Shown here: piece after piece, positions 51,384-60,536 of the stretch
Layout of the letters: every line of letters starts with the position of its first letter
Numbering within the stretch: the stretch's first letter is position 1
Assembly (NCBI GenBank): GCA_000799755.1
Contig: JUHI01000005.1
Span: 248,001 to 312,000 of the forward strand
Source: Martinezella tropici
GTDB lineage: Bacteria; Pseudomonadota; Alphaproteobacteria; Rhizobiales; Rhizobiaceae
Reading direction: 5' to 3'
DNA: 64,000 nt
Notes under the pieces: model-generated
The model's input: only the letters and a program-made list of their open reading frames with translations
What the model was told of the DNA's origin: nothing
The model's database searches: none
Made by a program: the position numbers and the translations under genes

Positions 51384-52748
51384 TCAGGCCTCGTCACGAT
51401 GCGGCGGGACATGCACTGCGACATAAGGTGAGTGCTCGGCAGACGCTGCCCCGCAGCTGAATAGACAGGTTCGTCCGCGGCCGGCTGCCTTGGCGCAATA
51501 CAATGCCTTGTCGGCTCGATCGATGAGCTGATCGATCGTGAAATCTGGACTTTCATCGCCTGCAACGCCGGCACTGAAATTGACAATCATTGCGGCGTCG
51601 CCATGGGGTCGAATAGACATCACCTGTTGACGGAACCGCTCCAGATAGCGGACACTGTGCTCGGGAGAATGGCGGTCAAGGACGACCAGAAATTCCTCAC
51701 CTCCCCAGCGACCCATCGATATGTTCACCGGGAGCTGCGCGACTGCGGCAGAAGCAACACGCTTCAGCACCTCGTCGCCCACCAGATGGCCGTAATTGTC
51801 GTTGATGAGCTTGAAGTGATCCAGGTCCAAAAGAGCAACGCAGAAATCGTGGCCATCTTGCCGTGCTGCGGCAAGGAGTGCCGTTGCACGCTCGTGCATG
51901 TGTCTGCGGTTAGGCAAGCCCGTCAGCGGGTCGGTATTGGCCGCCTCGACCAGATGCCGGCGATGGCGCAGATCGACGTAATGCATACGACAGAGAATCA
52001 GCAGCCCGAACGCCAATGCGCTGATGGAAACCAGCAGGTTTCGCGTATTGGCCCGCGTCGCCTCGCGCTCGGCGGCGAGCGTCCTTTGCAAGGTCTCGAC
52101 CTTCACCGACTGGAGATCGGCTGCAGACTGGGCGGACGAGACGATCATATGGCGCGACGTTGCGGCATTCTTCCAATGCCGATAGCCCTCGATATAGGTA
52201 CCGAAGTCCAGCCGTGCAGCCGGGAGATCACCCGCGCGACGATTGACTTCGGCCCTGAGGCGAAACGGTTCGAACTGACTGACGCTTGCCGGACCGCCAT
52301 CGTCGCTGGCAACCTCATCGAGGTGAAGGTGCGCGTCGGCGATCTCCAGTTTTCCCAACGCGTCCCGGAAGCGATCGAGATTGTTGAGATAGATTCCACG
52401 AAAGCCATGCACTGTGGCGAGCAGGAAGCGATTGCCCTCGACCGTTTCGTCATCGATGACGATCTGATCGAGTTCCGGTGCGGCAGCATCGTTTCCAACT
52501 TCGCCCCACAGGCGCGACAGCAGCCCATGACCTTCGGCCCGCAATGCAAGGAGCCACTCGCGCATCTCGGCGGAGAATGAAGTGCCCTCCGTTGCGGCCT
52601 GTTCGACTGCGTACAGGGAGGCCGCCGTGGCTCGGCCGACCAGTTGGCTGGTGGGCGAAAGCAACAGGCCCGTCGCTGGCAGGCAAGATGCAAGGGCATT
52701 CGAAACGCACAGGACGAATATCACCAAGACGAAAATCGGTCTTGTCAT
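51384..52748 (-). CDS. Membrane diguanylate cyclase (GGDEF)
   Basis: A 454-residue protein. A signal peptide (VLVIFVLCVSNALA) precedes a periplasmic helical, TPR-like region to about residue 235; one membrane span (LLVSISALAFGLLILCRM) leads to the cytoplasmic GGDEF domain (270-430). The active loop is GGEEF at 349-353, after DPLTGLPNRRHM and LDLDHFKLINDNYGHLVGD. It should make cyclic di-GMP from GTP. The RxxD inhibitory site just before GGEEF is missing (sequence there is NISMGRW), so product inhibition by that route is unlikely. Signals are sensed in the periplasm. Confidence 0.92.
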   Translation of the reverse strand: MTRPIFVLVIFVLCVSNALASCLPATGLLLSPTSQLVGRATAASLYAVEQAATEGTSFSAEMREWLLALRAEGHGLLSRLWGEVGNDAAAPELDQIVIDDETVEGNRFLLATVHGFRGIYLNNLDRFRDALGKLEIADAHLHLDEVASDDGGPASVSQFEPFRLRAEVNRRAGDLPAARLDFGTYIEGYRHWKNAATSRHMIVSSAQSAADLQSVKVETLQRTLAAEREATRANTRNLLVSISALAFGLLILCRMHYVDLRHRRHLVEAANTDPLTGLPNRRHMHERATALLAAARQDGHDFCVALLDLDHFKLINDNYGHLVGDEVLKRVASAAVAQLPVNISMGRWGGEEFLVVLDRHSPEHSVRYLERFRQQVMSIRPHGDAAMIVNFSAGVAGDESPDFTIDQLIDRADKALYCAKAAGRGRTCLFSCGAASAEHSPYVAVHVPPHRDEA

Positions 52749-52822
52749 TCATGTGCCTCGAATGGAGACCCAAAGCTTGGGGTAAGAAGCAGCGTTTGCC
52801 TGAACATGCGAGAGTGTCGCGA

Positions 52823-53182
52823 CTATCGAGCAACCCTGCTTTCCGCCTGGCTCCGTGATACGCCATTGAGCTCCTCGAGTGCCGAAAGGATCTGATGGAC
52901 GTCGCGAGACACGCAGGAATAATAGACGGTTTGCCGATCCCTTCGCGTCACAACCAATCGCTCCGCGCGAAGCTTGCCAAGATGCTGCGACAGGGCCGAC
53001 TGGCTGAGCTCGACCTTGATGGCCAATTCGCCGACACTCCACTCTGTTTGTGTAAGCAGCAACAGGACCTCCAGCCGCTTGGGGTTTCCCATGGAGTTCA
53101 ATATAGCCGCATAACGTTCCAGAACATCGGGAACAAGATCAAGCACCTGTGCGCCTCCTGCAAAAAATGCCAATTCAAACAT
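52823..53182 (-). CDS. ArsR-family regulator
   Basis: A 119-residue protein with the ArsR winged helix: MGNPKRLEVLLLLTQTEWSVGELAIKVELSQSALSQHLGKLRAE in pieces, then the wing VVTRRDRQTVYYSC. A single Cys pair candidate exists only in the C-terminal strand (YYSCVSRD); no metal site is obvious. It lies 74 bases from the GGDEF gene start and 350 from the ketosynthase gene. Its target may be the neighbouring GGDEF gene or itself. Confidence 0.85.
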   Translation of the reverse strand: MFELAFFAGGAQVLDLVPDVLERYAAILNSMGNPKRLEVLLLLTQTEWSVGELAIKVELSQSALSQHLGKLRAERLVVTRRDRQTVYYSCVSRDVHQILSALEELNGVSRSQAESRVAR

Positions 53183-53528
53183 CGGCAGGCCGCCGATGTA
53201 TCTTACCAGGCGCTACAGTCTCAAAGGAGATCGAAGTCCTTGTATATCAAATAGAGCGGATTTTAGTAAATTGAAGCAGCAGCTTATGGTGAGAAATATT
53301 CATCAGTGTGAGCAGGACTTTACGCTATACACGAAACATAGCTACATCCGATCGCCAGAGCATAAAGACATCTTGCAATGCTACAAGGATTTATATTTAA
53401 GACATTTCTATATTATACTCTTCACCGCGCCCGCTTCCCCGATCGCTGAATCATGTCATAGTGCGGGGAGCCGGATCGCCAGCTCCCCGCATGCTCGACA
53501 TTCGCGGCGAAGCCGATCTCCGCCAAAA
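53183..53528. other. AT-rich gap
   Basis: About 350 bases between ArsR and ketosynthase genes, both reading leftward. 53220-53420 is AT-rich (around 53385-53420 nearly all A/T). It holds the ArsR promoter and the end of the ketosynthase transcript. No gene was supported. Confidence 0.45.
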
Positions 53529-54743
53529 TCAAGCGTCGTGACGCGAGAAGGCGAGAACAGCATTTAATCCGCCGAAGGCAAAGGAGTTGCTCAATGCCGC
53601 GCGGATCGGCTGTGAACGCGCCGTATTGGGCACGATGTCGAGGTCGCATTCCGGGTCCCGCACGGTGAAATTGGCAGTCGGCGGTATCGTTTCATTCTTT
53701 ATGGCGAGCGCCGTGGCGATAGCCTCCAGCGCTCCGGCCGCGCCAAGCGTGTGGCCATGCACCCCCTTCGTCGAGCTGACTGCGATCCGATCCGCCCCTC
53801 TGTCGAAAACCGCACGGATAGCGCGGCATTCCATCGCATCGTTCGTCGGCGTGCCCGTACCATGCGCGTTTATATAGTCGACTACGGCCGGTTCGAGCCC
53901 GGCATCCTTGAGAGCCGACTGCATGGCCCTCACCGGCCCATCCAGATGCGGCTGGGTGAGATGATGGGCGTCGGCGGTCATGCCGAAACCGACTATCTCC
54001 GCATAGATTTTCGCGCCGCGCGCAATCGCCGCGTCAAGGGGCTCAAGCACCAGCATTGCTCCGCCCTCACCAAGGTTCAGTCCCTGCCTGTCCTCCGAGA
54101 AAGGCCGGCAAGGCTCGGGATCGACCACCTGCAGCGCGTCCCATGCCTTCAGATAGCCGAAGCTGAAAGGCGCCTCGCTGCCCCCGGCGATGGCGAGATC
54201 AAGGGTGCCCTGACGCACCATCCAGAACGCCTGACCGATTGCATGCGCGGAAGAAGCGCACGCCGTCGAGAGCGTGTAGGACGGGCCGGTCAGGCCGAAT
54301 TCCATCGAGATCGCAACCGTCGCAGCGCAAGGCATGACTTTCGGAATCGTAACGGGATTGACGAGCCGCCCGGCACTGCCATAGAGCCTCAGGAAAGAAT
54401 CATCCTGGGTTGCCTGTCCGCCGATCGTCGAGCCGGTCACGACACCGGTATTGCGCTTCAGCGTTTCGGTCCACTCTATTTTCGCATCGCCTATCGCTTC
54501 CTGGGCGGCCACAAGCGCTAGCTGCGCGAAGCGATCGAGATAGCCGAGCTTCTTGCGGTTGATCTGCTCGTTCGGCTGAAAGTCGCGCACGATGGCGCCG
54601 TGCCTGATGTTGAGACGGGTCTCATCGAAGCCCTCCAGCGGGCTGAAGCAATGCCGCCCACTTTTGACCGCTTGCCAGAATGGATCGAGACCATTGCCCG
54701 TTCCGGCGACGACGCCCATGCCGGTAATCGCTACTCTGCGCAT
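53529..54743 (-). CDS. Beta-ketoacyl-ACP synthase, FabF/NodE type
   Basis: A 404-residue condensing enzyme with the complete Cys-His-His set: Cys162 in STACASSAHAIG, His294 in INAHGTGTPTND, Lys326 and His331 in STKGVHGHTLGAAGALE. NSFAFGGLNAVLAF ends the fold. Length and the MRRVAITGMGVVAGTG start match FabF and NodE. It is divergent from an acyl carrier protein gene, an arrangement like NodE with NodF, which together make special unsaturated acyl chains. GAGGAG precedes the ATG. Its product is not known; housekeeping FabF normally lies with acpP and fabG, not here. Confidence 0.9.
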   Translation of the reverse strand: MRRVAITGMGVVAGTGNGLDPFWQAVKSGRHCFSPLEGFDETRLNIRHGAIVRDFQPNEQINRKKLGYLDRFAQLALVAAQEAIGDAKIEWTETLKRNTGVVTGSTIGGQATQDDSFLRLYGSAGRLVNPVTIPKVMPCAATVAISMEFGLTGPSYTLSTACASSAHAIGQAFWMVRQGTLDLAIAGGSEAPFSFGYLKAWDALQVVDPEPCRPFSEDRQGLNLGEGGAMLVLEPLDAAIARGAKIYAEIVGFGMTADAHHLTQPHLDGPVRAMQSALKDAGLEPAVVDYINAHGTGTPTNDAMECRAIRAVFDRGADRIAVSSTKGVHGHTLGAAGALEAIATALAIKNETIPPTANFTVRDPECDLDIVPNTARSQPIRAALSNSFAFGGLNAVLAFSRHDA

Positions 54744-54839
54744 TTTACACTCCTCGGGCCTCTACATCGACATTTCAGCCCAGCTTAATCTTGCGATGGA
54801 ATAAATAACGCCCCGCAACCCAGTTTTGTGGAGAGATAA
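54744..54839. promoter_or_regulatory. Divergent promoter region of the ketosynthase/ACP pair
   Basis: A 96-base gap carrying both promoters. I looked for a nod box and found none. The AT stretch TTAATCTTGCGATGGAATAAAT is too long to be one element but may contain the -10 of the ACP gene. Confidence 0.35.
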
Positions 54840-55124
54840 ATGAGTGAGCCACAAACACCTATCGCCGACAAGCTGCGCGATCTGATCGCAGATTTTCTCG
54901 GTGTTCCCCCTGCCGAATTAACCCCGGAGCGGAGACTGGAAGAATTCAACATCGACTCGTTCGATTTCATCGAAATTCTGTATCTCATTGAAGATAAAAC
55001 AGGTCTCGAAATCCCCTCCAGTCCCACGGAACTCCGCGGCAAGATCGACTGTATCGGAGACATCTATCATCTCGCAGAAGAATACGCGAATGCGGCAAAT
55101 CAAAAGCAAGCGTCCACGGGTTGA
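54840..55124 (+). CDS. Acyl carrier protein
   Basis: A 94-residue carrier domain. The phosphopantetheine serine is Ser40 in FNIDSFDFIEIL; the usual DSL is DSF here. Flanking helices IADKLRDLIADFLG and IYHLAEEYANAANQ are normal for ACP. GGAGAG lies just before the ATG. Divergent from the ketosynthase gene, it is probably its dedicated carrier. It is distinct from housekeeping AcpP, which is shorter (about 78 residues) and has the DSLDTVE motif. Confidence 0.88.
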   Translation: MSEPQTPIADKLRDLIADFLGVPPAELTPERRLEEFNIDSFDFIEILYLIEDKTGLEIPSSPTELRGKIDCIGDIYHLAEEYANAANQKQASTG

Positions 55125-55390
55125 AGAAATTCCCCGACCGTAAGCAGCAACGATCGCTGCAACGGATCTTTCGCTAGTCTTCACGACAACGGCCAGATGA
55201 ACAGCGCCCGCGCTTCGATCGCGGTCGCGTCTCCACCGTCGCCGCAGCGTGCAGGGCCAAAGCCACAAGCGCGCCATCACAAGAAATTGAAATGGGCGTG
55301 AGCACTTCGAGACGGCAACGGGTCAGACAGACGCCGCAAGGCGGTCTTGCGGGGCGGGCCGACCGCTCCCGCGAGCGACACAGAGAGGCG
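55125..55390. other. Convergent gap between the ACP gene and mntH
   Basis: About 265 bases with no supported gene. It should include the ACP transcript end. Confidence 0.4.
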
Positions 55391-55422
55391 AAAAGCGGCG
55401 GGGTTTCGATAACCCCACCGCC
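55391..55422 (-). terminator. Intrinsic terminator of mntH
   Basis: On the minus strand GGCGGTGGGGTT and AAACCCCGCCGC form an 11-bp stem with one bulge, followed by TTTT. It lies 43 bases past the mntH stop at 55465. Confidence 0.75.
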
Positions 55423-55464
55423 GAACGGTTCGATCATGATTGCAGCGTGTTATGCGGCGCGGCC

Positions 55465-56769
55465 TCAGCCGAGCCCGGGGATCGGCATGCCGAATGTCTG
55501 GAGAAGCAGGACTACGTTCAGACACAGAATGACGATCGTCCCGACGATCGCGGCGATATCGGTCCACCGGCCGTTCGCGAAATTCCCCATGATGGCGCGG
55601 TTGCGCGTGAACATGACGAGCGCGATCATCGGAACCGGCAATGCGAAGGACAGAACGACCTGGCTATAGAGCAATGCGTCGGTCGTGTTTGCGCCGAGCA
55701 GCACGACCACGAAGGCCGGCAGCATCGTCACCAGACGCCGCACCCAGATCGGAATATGGAATCCGACGAAGCCCTGCATGATCATCTGGCCAGCCATCGT
55801 GCCGACAGCCGACGACGAAATGCCGGAGGCCATCAGGGACACGAGGAAGACGGCCGCCGCCGCACCGCCGAGCAGTGGTGTCAGCATGTGATAAGCGGTC
55901 TCGATCTCGGCGACCTCGGGATGGCCGGCATGAAAGGCGGCGGACGCCATGACCACCATGGCAATATTGACCGCGCCGGCCACCGCCAGCGCAATGATGC
56001 ATTCCCAATTCGAAAAGCGGACGAGCTTGCGCCGCTCGGAATCATCGCGAGCCGGCGCGCGATGCTGGGTCAAGCCGGAATGCAGATAGACGGCGTGCGG
56101 CATGACGGTTGCGCCGATGATGCCGACAGAAATCGTCAGTGCCGTCATATCGGGCATGGAGGGGGTGATCAGCCCCATACCGACCTGTCCCCAGGCAACC
56201 GGCGCAATGAACATCTCGATGACGTAGCAAAGGCTGATGATCGCCACCAATGCGCCGATGATGAGCTCCATCGGCCTGAAGCCTCGGCCTTCGAACAACA
56301 GAACGCCATAGGTGACGACGGCGGTCACCGCCATACCCGCCAGGAGCGGCATCTGAAAGAGCAGCGATAAGCCGATGGCGCCGCCGAGGAATTCGGCAAG
56401 ATCGGTCGCCATGGCGGCGATTTCACTGACGATCCACATCGCAATGCGAACCGGCGTCGAAAATTGATCGTGGCACAATTCAGCGAGATTGCGGCCGGTG
56501 ACGATGCCGAGCTTGGCCGACAGTGCCTGGAAAAGCATGGCGATCAGGTTGGCCATGAGCACCACCCAAAGCAGCGAATAGCCATAGCTGGAGCCGGCCT
56601 GAATATTCGTCGCAAAGTTGCCGGGGTCCATATAGGCAATCGAGGCGATCATCGCAGGCCCGGCAAAAAGCAGCATCGAGCGGATGCCTCGCCGCCGTCC
56701 GGCAAGCACCTCGCGAATCTGCTCATCCGTCCGCTCCGACAATGTCGGCTGCCTCACTAATTCCGTCAT
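55465..56769 (-). CDS. mntH: Manganese transporter MntH (canonical NRAMP)
   Basis: A 434-residue proton-coupled Mn2+/Fe2+ importer with eleven membrane spans. Both metal motifs are intact: DPGN at residues 48-51 (AYMDPGNFATN) and MPH at 223-225 (GATVMPHAVYLHSG). The ATG at 56769 follows GGAGAAATGTG; a GTG one codon earlier is possible. It diverges from sitABCD with Fur/Mur-like boxes between, so both manganese importers are likely repressed together by Mn-loaded Mur or Fur. A long N-terminal cytoplasmic tail of about 35 residues is normal. Confidence 0.95.
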   Translation of the reverse strand: MTELVRQPTLSERTDEQIREVLAGRRRGIRSMLLFAGPAMIASIAYMDPGNFATNIQAGSSYGYSLLWVVLMANLIAMLFQALSAKLGIVTGRNLAELCHDQFSTPVRIAMWIVSEIAAMATDLAEFLGGAIGLSLLFQMPLLAGMAVTAVVTYGVLLFEGRGFRPMELIIGALVAIISLCYVIEMFIAPVAWGQVGMGLITPSMPDMTALTISVGIIGATVMPHAVYLHSGLTQHRAPARDDSERRKLVRFSNWECIIALAVAGAVNIAMVVMASAAFHAGHPEVAEIETAYHMLTPLLGGAAAAVFLVSLMASGISSSAVGTMAGQMIMQGFVGFHIPIWVRRLVTMLPAFVVVLLGANTTDALLYSQVVLSFALPVPMIALVMFTRNRAIMGNFANGRWTDIAAIVGTIVILCLNVVLLLQTFGMPIPGLG

Positions 56770-56808
56770 CACATTTCTCCAGCCTGGGGTCTGCTGCCAA
56801 TTTTTACT

Positions 56809-56829
56809 TGCAACTCATTCTTAATTGCA
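56809..56829. promoter_or_regulatory. Candidate Mur/Fur box 1 (mntH side)
   Basis: TGCAACTCATTCTTAATTGCA, with the outer TGCAA and TTGCA arms forming an inverted repeat, lies 40 bases before the mntH start. It matches the general rhizobial Mur-responsive pattern TGCAA-n-TTGCA. Confidence 0.65.
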
Positions 56830-56863
56830 CGATATGGGAAATCGCGCGGACGTCAACCCTTTT

Positions 56864-56884
56864 TGCAAATCATTATCAATCGCA
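56864..56884. promoter_or_regulatory. Candidate Mur/Fur box 2 (sitA side)
   Basis: TGCAAATCATTATCAATCGC plus A is an imperfect dyad (TGCaAAT with ATcGCA) centred 68 bases before sitA. A third, partial copy (TGCAAATAGG with a downstream ATCAATTAG) lies at about 56908-56933. These are the expected targets of the Fur-family protein encoded at 60537. Confidence 0.65.
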
Positions 56885-56942
56885 TGAAGGTCAAGATCGA
56901 TCGCAGATGCAAATAGGTCTTATTATCAATTAGGAGGTAGGT

Positions 56943-57860
56943 ATGTTCGATGTGGTGAGACGGTCTGTCCTGGCAGCAATGGCAGGCGCATTTGCCGTCA
57001 CACTGGCAGCGGCCCCAGTCGCGGCTCAGGAAAAATTCAAGGCGATTACGACGTTCACTATTATCGCCGACATGGCGAAGAACGTTGCTGGCGATGCGGC
57101 AATTGTCGAATCCATCACCAAGCCAGGCGCGGAGATCCACGAATACCAGCCAACGCCGGGCGACATTCAGCGCGCCCAAGGGGCAAAGCTCATTTTCTCG
57201 AACGGCCTCAATCTGGAGCTTTGGTTCCAGAAGTTCTATCGGAATCTCAAGGACGTTCCCGACGTCGTCGTCTCGACCGGTATAGAGCCGATGGGCATCG
57301 TCGAGGGCCCCTACGAGGGCAAGCCCAATCCGCATGCCTGGATGTCGCCCGAGAACGCGATCATCTACGTCGACAATATCCGAAACGCCTTCGTCAAATA
57401 CGACCCGGAGAACGCGGACACCTACAAGGCCAATGCCGAAGCCTACAAGGAAAAGATCAAGGCGACGGTCGCGCCCATCCGCGAGACGCTCGATAAAATC
57501 CCGCAAGACAAACGCTGGTTGGTATCGAGCGAAGGGGCCTTCTCTTATTTGGCCCGCGATTTCAGCCTGAAGGAGCTCTATCTCTGGCCGATCAACGCCG
57601 ACCAGCAGGGCACGCCGCAGCAGGTGCGCAAGGTCGTCGACACCGTCAGGAAGAACCGGATTCCGACCGTCTTCAGCGAAAGCACGGTATCGGACAAGCC
57701 AGCCCGGCAGGTGGCCCGCGAAACGGGCGCCCATTATGGCGGAGTGCTTTATGTCGATTCGCTGAGCGAAGCCGATGGTCCGGTGCCGACCTATCTCGAC
57801 CTTTTGCGCGTAACCTCCGGCACCCTCGTCAAGGGCCTGAGCGAAGGGCTGCCGCAATGA
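56943..57860 (+). CDS. sitA: Manganese ABC transporter binding protein
   Basis: A 305-residue cluster A-I metal-binding protein. Signal peptide: [20 protein letters not shown] (cleavage near residue 28). Metal ligands are the His in [11 protein letters not shown], His in [12 protein letters not shown], Glu in [13 protein letters not shown] and Asp near the C-terminus ([11 protein letters not shown]). AGGAGG lies just before the ATG. It delivers Mn2+ (also Fe2+ in some) to SitBCD. First gene of a four-gene operon. Confidence 0.95.
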   Translation: MFDVVRRSVLAAMAGAFAVTLAAAPVAAQEKFKAITTFTIIADMAKNVAGDAAIVESITKPGAEIHEYQPTPGDIQRAQGAKLIFSNGLNLELWFQKFYRNLKDVPDVVVSTGIEPMGIVEGPYEGKPNPHAWMSPENAIIYVDNIRNAFVKYDPENADTYKANAEAYKEKIKATVAPIRETLDKIPQDKRWLVSSEGAFSYLARDFSLKELYLWPINADQQGTPQQVRKVVDTVRKNRIPTVFSESTVSDKPARQVARETGAHYGGVLYVDSLSEADGPVPTYLDLLRVTSGTLVKGLSEGLPQ

Positions 57861-58756
57861 GTTCTTCCGTCAGTGTCTTCCACTCGCCCGCATCCGAGGA
57901 TGCGGGCTCCGGTATCGCTGTCCGCGATGCCGCCGTTACCTATCGCAATGGCCATACAGCTCTTCGAAGCGCCAGCTTTCGCATTCCGAAGGGGACCATC
58001 GCCGCGCTGGTTGGGGTAAACGGTTCCGGCAAGTCCACCCTGTTCAAAGCCATCATGGGCTTTGTCCGCCTTGCCAAGGGCGAGATCCGCGTGCTCGGCA
58101 TGCCGATCGAGGACGCGCTGCGCAGCAACCTCGTCGCCTATGTGCCACAGACTGAGGAAGTCGACTGGAATTTTCCGGTTCTGGTCGAAGATGTCGTGAT
58201 GATGGGCCGCTACGGCCATATGGGCATGATGCGCATTGCCAGGAAAGCCGATCATGAGGCCGTCGCGGCCGCGCTTGCCCGTGTCAATATGAGCGAGTTC
58301 CGCAAGCGCCAGATCGGTGAGCTTTCCGGCGGGCAGAAGAAGCGGGTCTTCCTCGCCCGCGCGCTGGCGCAGGACGGCCGCGTAATCCTTCTGGATGAGC
58401 CCTTCACGGGTGTCGACGTCAAGACCGAAGAACAGATCATCAAACTCCTCCGAGAATTGCGGGACGAAGGTCGCGTGATGCTGGTATCGACCCACAACCT
58501 CGGCTCCGTGCCGGAGTTCTGCGACCGGACCATCCTCATCAAGGGCACCGTGCTCGCCTACGGGCCGACGTCCGAGACGTTCACGCAGGAAAACCTAGAG
58601 AAGACGTTTGGCGGCGTGCTGCGCCATTTCGTGCTGAATGATGTTCGGGACGGCGGGAAAGCTGCGGTTCGCGTGCTGAGCGACGACGAGCGCCCGCTGA
58701 TCCTTAAAGGTGGGAGAACGAGCAGCCGACAGGTCGAGATCAATGGGGGCGATTAG
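57857..58756 (+). CDS. sitB: Manganese ABC transporter ATPase
   Basis: A 299-residue ATPase. Walker [10 protein letters not shown] (about 58-66), signature [15 protein letters not shown], Walker [17 protein letters not shown], switch [33 protein letters not shown] is typical of metal-type ATPases of this family. Start overlaps sitA as ATGA. A C-terminal tail of about 50 residues is longer than usual in the family but common in rhizobial SitB. Confidence 0.95.
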   Translation: MSSSVSVFHSPASEDAGSGIAVRDAAVTYRNGHTALRSASFRIPKGTIAALVGVNGSGKSTLFKAIMGFVRLAKGEIRVLGMPIEDALRSNLVAYVPQTEEVDWNFPVLVEDVVMMGRYGHMGMMRIARKADHEAVAAALARVNMSEFRKRQIGELSGGQKKRVFLARALAQDGRVILLDEPFTGVDVKTEEQIIKLLRELRDEGRVMLVSTHNLGSVPEFCDRTILIKGTVLAYGPTSETFTQENLEKTFGGVLRHFVLNDVRDGGKAAVRVLSDDERPLILKGGRTSSRQVEINGGD

Positions 58757-58761
58757 AAACG

Positions 58762-59619
58762 ATGACCGGCATCCTCGAACCCTTTGCCTATGAGTACATG
58801 CTGAATGCCATGTGGGTTTCGGCCCTTGTCGGCGGCGTTTGCGCGTTCCTCTCTTGCTATCTCATGCTCAAGGGCTGGTCGCTGATCGGAGACGCGCTTT
58901 CGCACTCGATCGTGCCCGGTGTCGCCGGGGCTTACATGCTCGGGCTCCCCTTCTCTCTCGGCGCCTTCTTCTCCGGCGGCCTTGCAGCTGCCGCGATGCT
59001 CTTTCTCAACCAGCGAACCAAGTTGCGGGAAGACGCCATCATCGGCCTGACCTTCTCCTCATTCTTCGCGCTCGGCCTGTTCATGGTCTCCTTGAAGCCG
59101 ATGGCGGTGAATATTCAAACGATCGTTCTCGGAAATGTTCTTGCCATCACGCCTGGCGACACGTTGCAGCTCGCAATCATCGGCTTCGTCTCGCTCGCCG
59201 TCCTGCTGGTGAAGTGGAAAGATTTGATGGTCACCTTCTTTGACGAAAGCCATGCGCGCTCCATCGGGCTCAACCCGACGGCGCTCAAGCTGATGTTCTT
59301 CACGCTACTTTCGGCCTCGACGGTCGCAGCGCTTCAGACAGTCGGCGCATTTCTCGTCATCTGCATGGTCGTCACACCGGGCGCGACGGCCTACTTGCTG
59401 ACCGACCGTTTCCCGAAGCTGCTTGTCATCGCCGTCGTCATCGGTTCGGTGACGAGTTTCGTCGGCGCCTATTCGAGTTATTTTCTCGACGGAGCGACGG
59501 GCGGCATCATCGTCGTGCTGCAAACGGCGATCTTCCTGATCGCCTTCTTCTTCGCACCCAAACACGGCATGCTGGCCGCCCGCAGACGGGCAGCGCAGGC
59601 ACTGGAGAGTGGGCAATGA
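58762..59619 (+). CDS. sitC: Manganese ABC transporter permease
   Basis: A 285-residue permease of the ABC-3 family with eight to nine spans. Start MTGILEPFAYEYMLNAMWVS, then MLKGWSLIGDALSHSIVPGVAGAYMLG near residue 35 and ARSIGLNPTALKLMFFTLLSA. It pairs with SitD in the membrane. Overlaps SitD as ATGA. Confidence 0.95.
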   Translation: MTGILEPFAYEYMLNAMWVSALVGGVCAFLSCYLMLKGWSLIGDALSHSIVPGVAGAYMLGLPFSLGAFFSGGLAAAAMLFLNQRTKLREDAIIGLTFSSFFALGLFMVSLKPMAVNIQTIVLGNVLAITPGDTLQLAIIGFVSLAVLLVKWKDLMVTFFDESHARSIGLNPTALKLMFFTLLSASTVAALQTVGAFLVICMVVTPGATAYLLTDRFPKLLVIAVVIGSVTSFVGAYSSYFLDGATGGIIVVLQTAIFLIAFFFAPKHGMLAARRRAAQALESGQ

Positions 59620-60461
59620 GCTTGATCGAAACCCTTCTTTCCCCCTGGCAGTTCGACTTCATGATCAATGCGCTGGTGATCTCGACGCTCGTTGCCGTGC
59701 CGATGGCGCTTCTCTCGTGCTTCCTGGTGCTGAAGGGCTGGTCGCTGATGGGCGATGCGATCAGTCACGCGGTCTTCCCCGGCGTCGTCATAGCCTATAT
59801 CGGCGGCTTCCCCTTTGCCGTCGGCGCTTTCGCCGCCGGCATGTTCTGCGCCATCGCCACCGGCTTCCTGAAAGACAACAGCCGTATCAAGCAGGATACC
59901 GTCATGGGCGTCGTCTTTTCCGGCATGTTCGGCCTCGGCCTCGTTCTCTATGTCAAGGTTCGGTCCGAAGTGCACCTCGATCACATCCTGTTCGGCGACA
60001 TGCTCGGCGTTTCCTGGCACGATATCGGAATGGCGGCCGTCATCGCGGCGGTCACGGCGGCGATCATCGGCATCAAGTGGAGGGACTTCCTCCTGCACGC
60101 GTTCGATCCGGCGCAGGCGCGCGCCGTCGGTCTGCGGGTGAAGCTGCTGCATTATGGCCTGCTGGGACTGATCTCGCTGACCATCGTCGGAGCCTTGCAG
60201 GCGGTCGGCCTCATCCTCGCGGTCGCCATGCTGATTGCGCCGGGCGCTATCGCCTTTCTGCTTGCCCGCAAGTTCAGCACGATGCTCATCCTGGCAACGG
60301 CGATCGCGATGATCGGCTCCTTTGCGGGCGTCTATCTGTCATTCTTCATCGACAGTGCGCCGGCGCCGACCATCGTGCTTCTGCTAGCCGCGGCCTTCAT
60401 CCTCGCCTTTGTGAGAGCAACCCGCAGGGCAGCAACGATGGAGGCAGGCGAGATTCGCTGA
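59616..60461 (+). CDS. sitD: Manganese ABC transporter permease
   Basis: A 281-residue ABC-3 permease, homologous to SitC. It has LKGWSLMGDAISHAVFPGVVIAYIGG near residue 40, AQARAVGLRVKLLHYGLL, and IAFLLARKFSTMLILAT. It closes the sit operon and is followed by a GC-rich hairpin at 60473-60494. Confidence 0.95.
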   Translation: MSLIETLLSPWQFDFMINALVISTLVAVPMALLSCFLVLKGWSLMGDAISHAVFPGVVIAYIGGFPFAVGAFAAGMFCAIATGFLKDNSRIKQDTVMGVVFSGMFGLGLVLYVKVRSEVHLDHILFGDMLGVSWHDIGMAAVIAAVTAAIIGIKWRDFLLHAFDPAQARAVGLRVKLLHYGLLGLISLTIVGALQAVGLILAVAMLIAPGAIAFLLARKFSTMLILATAIAMIGSFAGVYLSFFIDSAPAPTIVLLLAAAFILAFVRATRRAATMEAGEIR

Positions 60462-60472
60462 ACCCGCGACAA

Positions 60473-60494
60473 GAGGCGGCTGAGATGCCGCCTC
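60473..60494 (+). terminator. Hairpin after sitD
   Basis: GAGGCGGC and GCCGCCTC form an 8-bp perfect stem with a 6-base loop, 12 bases past the sitD stop. No T run, so it may be rho-assisted. It also lies between convergent genes. Confidence 0.5.
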
Positions 60495-60536
60495 GGGGCA
60501 CATCCGGCTTTGAACCGGCGCCGGTGACGGAGCCAA

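Noticed and set aside
54744..54839. Possible nod box in front of the NodE/NodF-like pair
   Set aside because: The conserved ATC-n9-GAT units of a nod box are not seen, and no nod genes are near.
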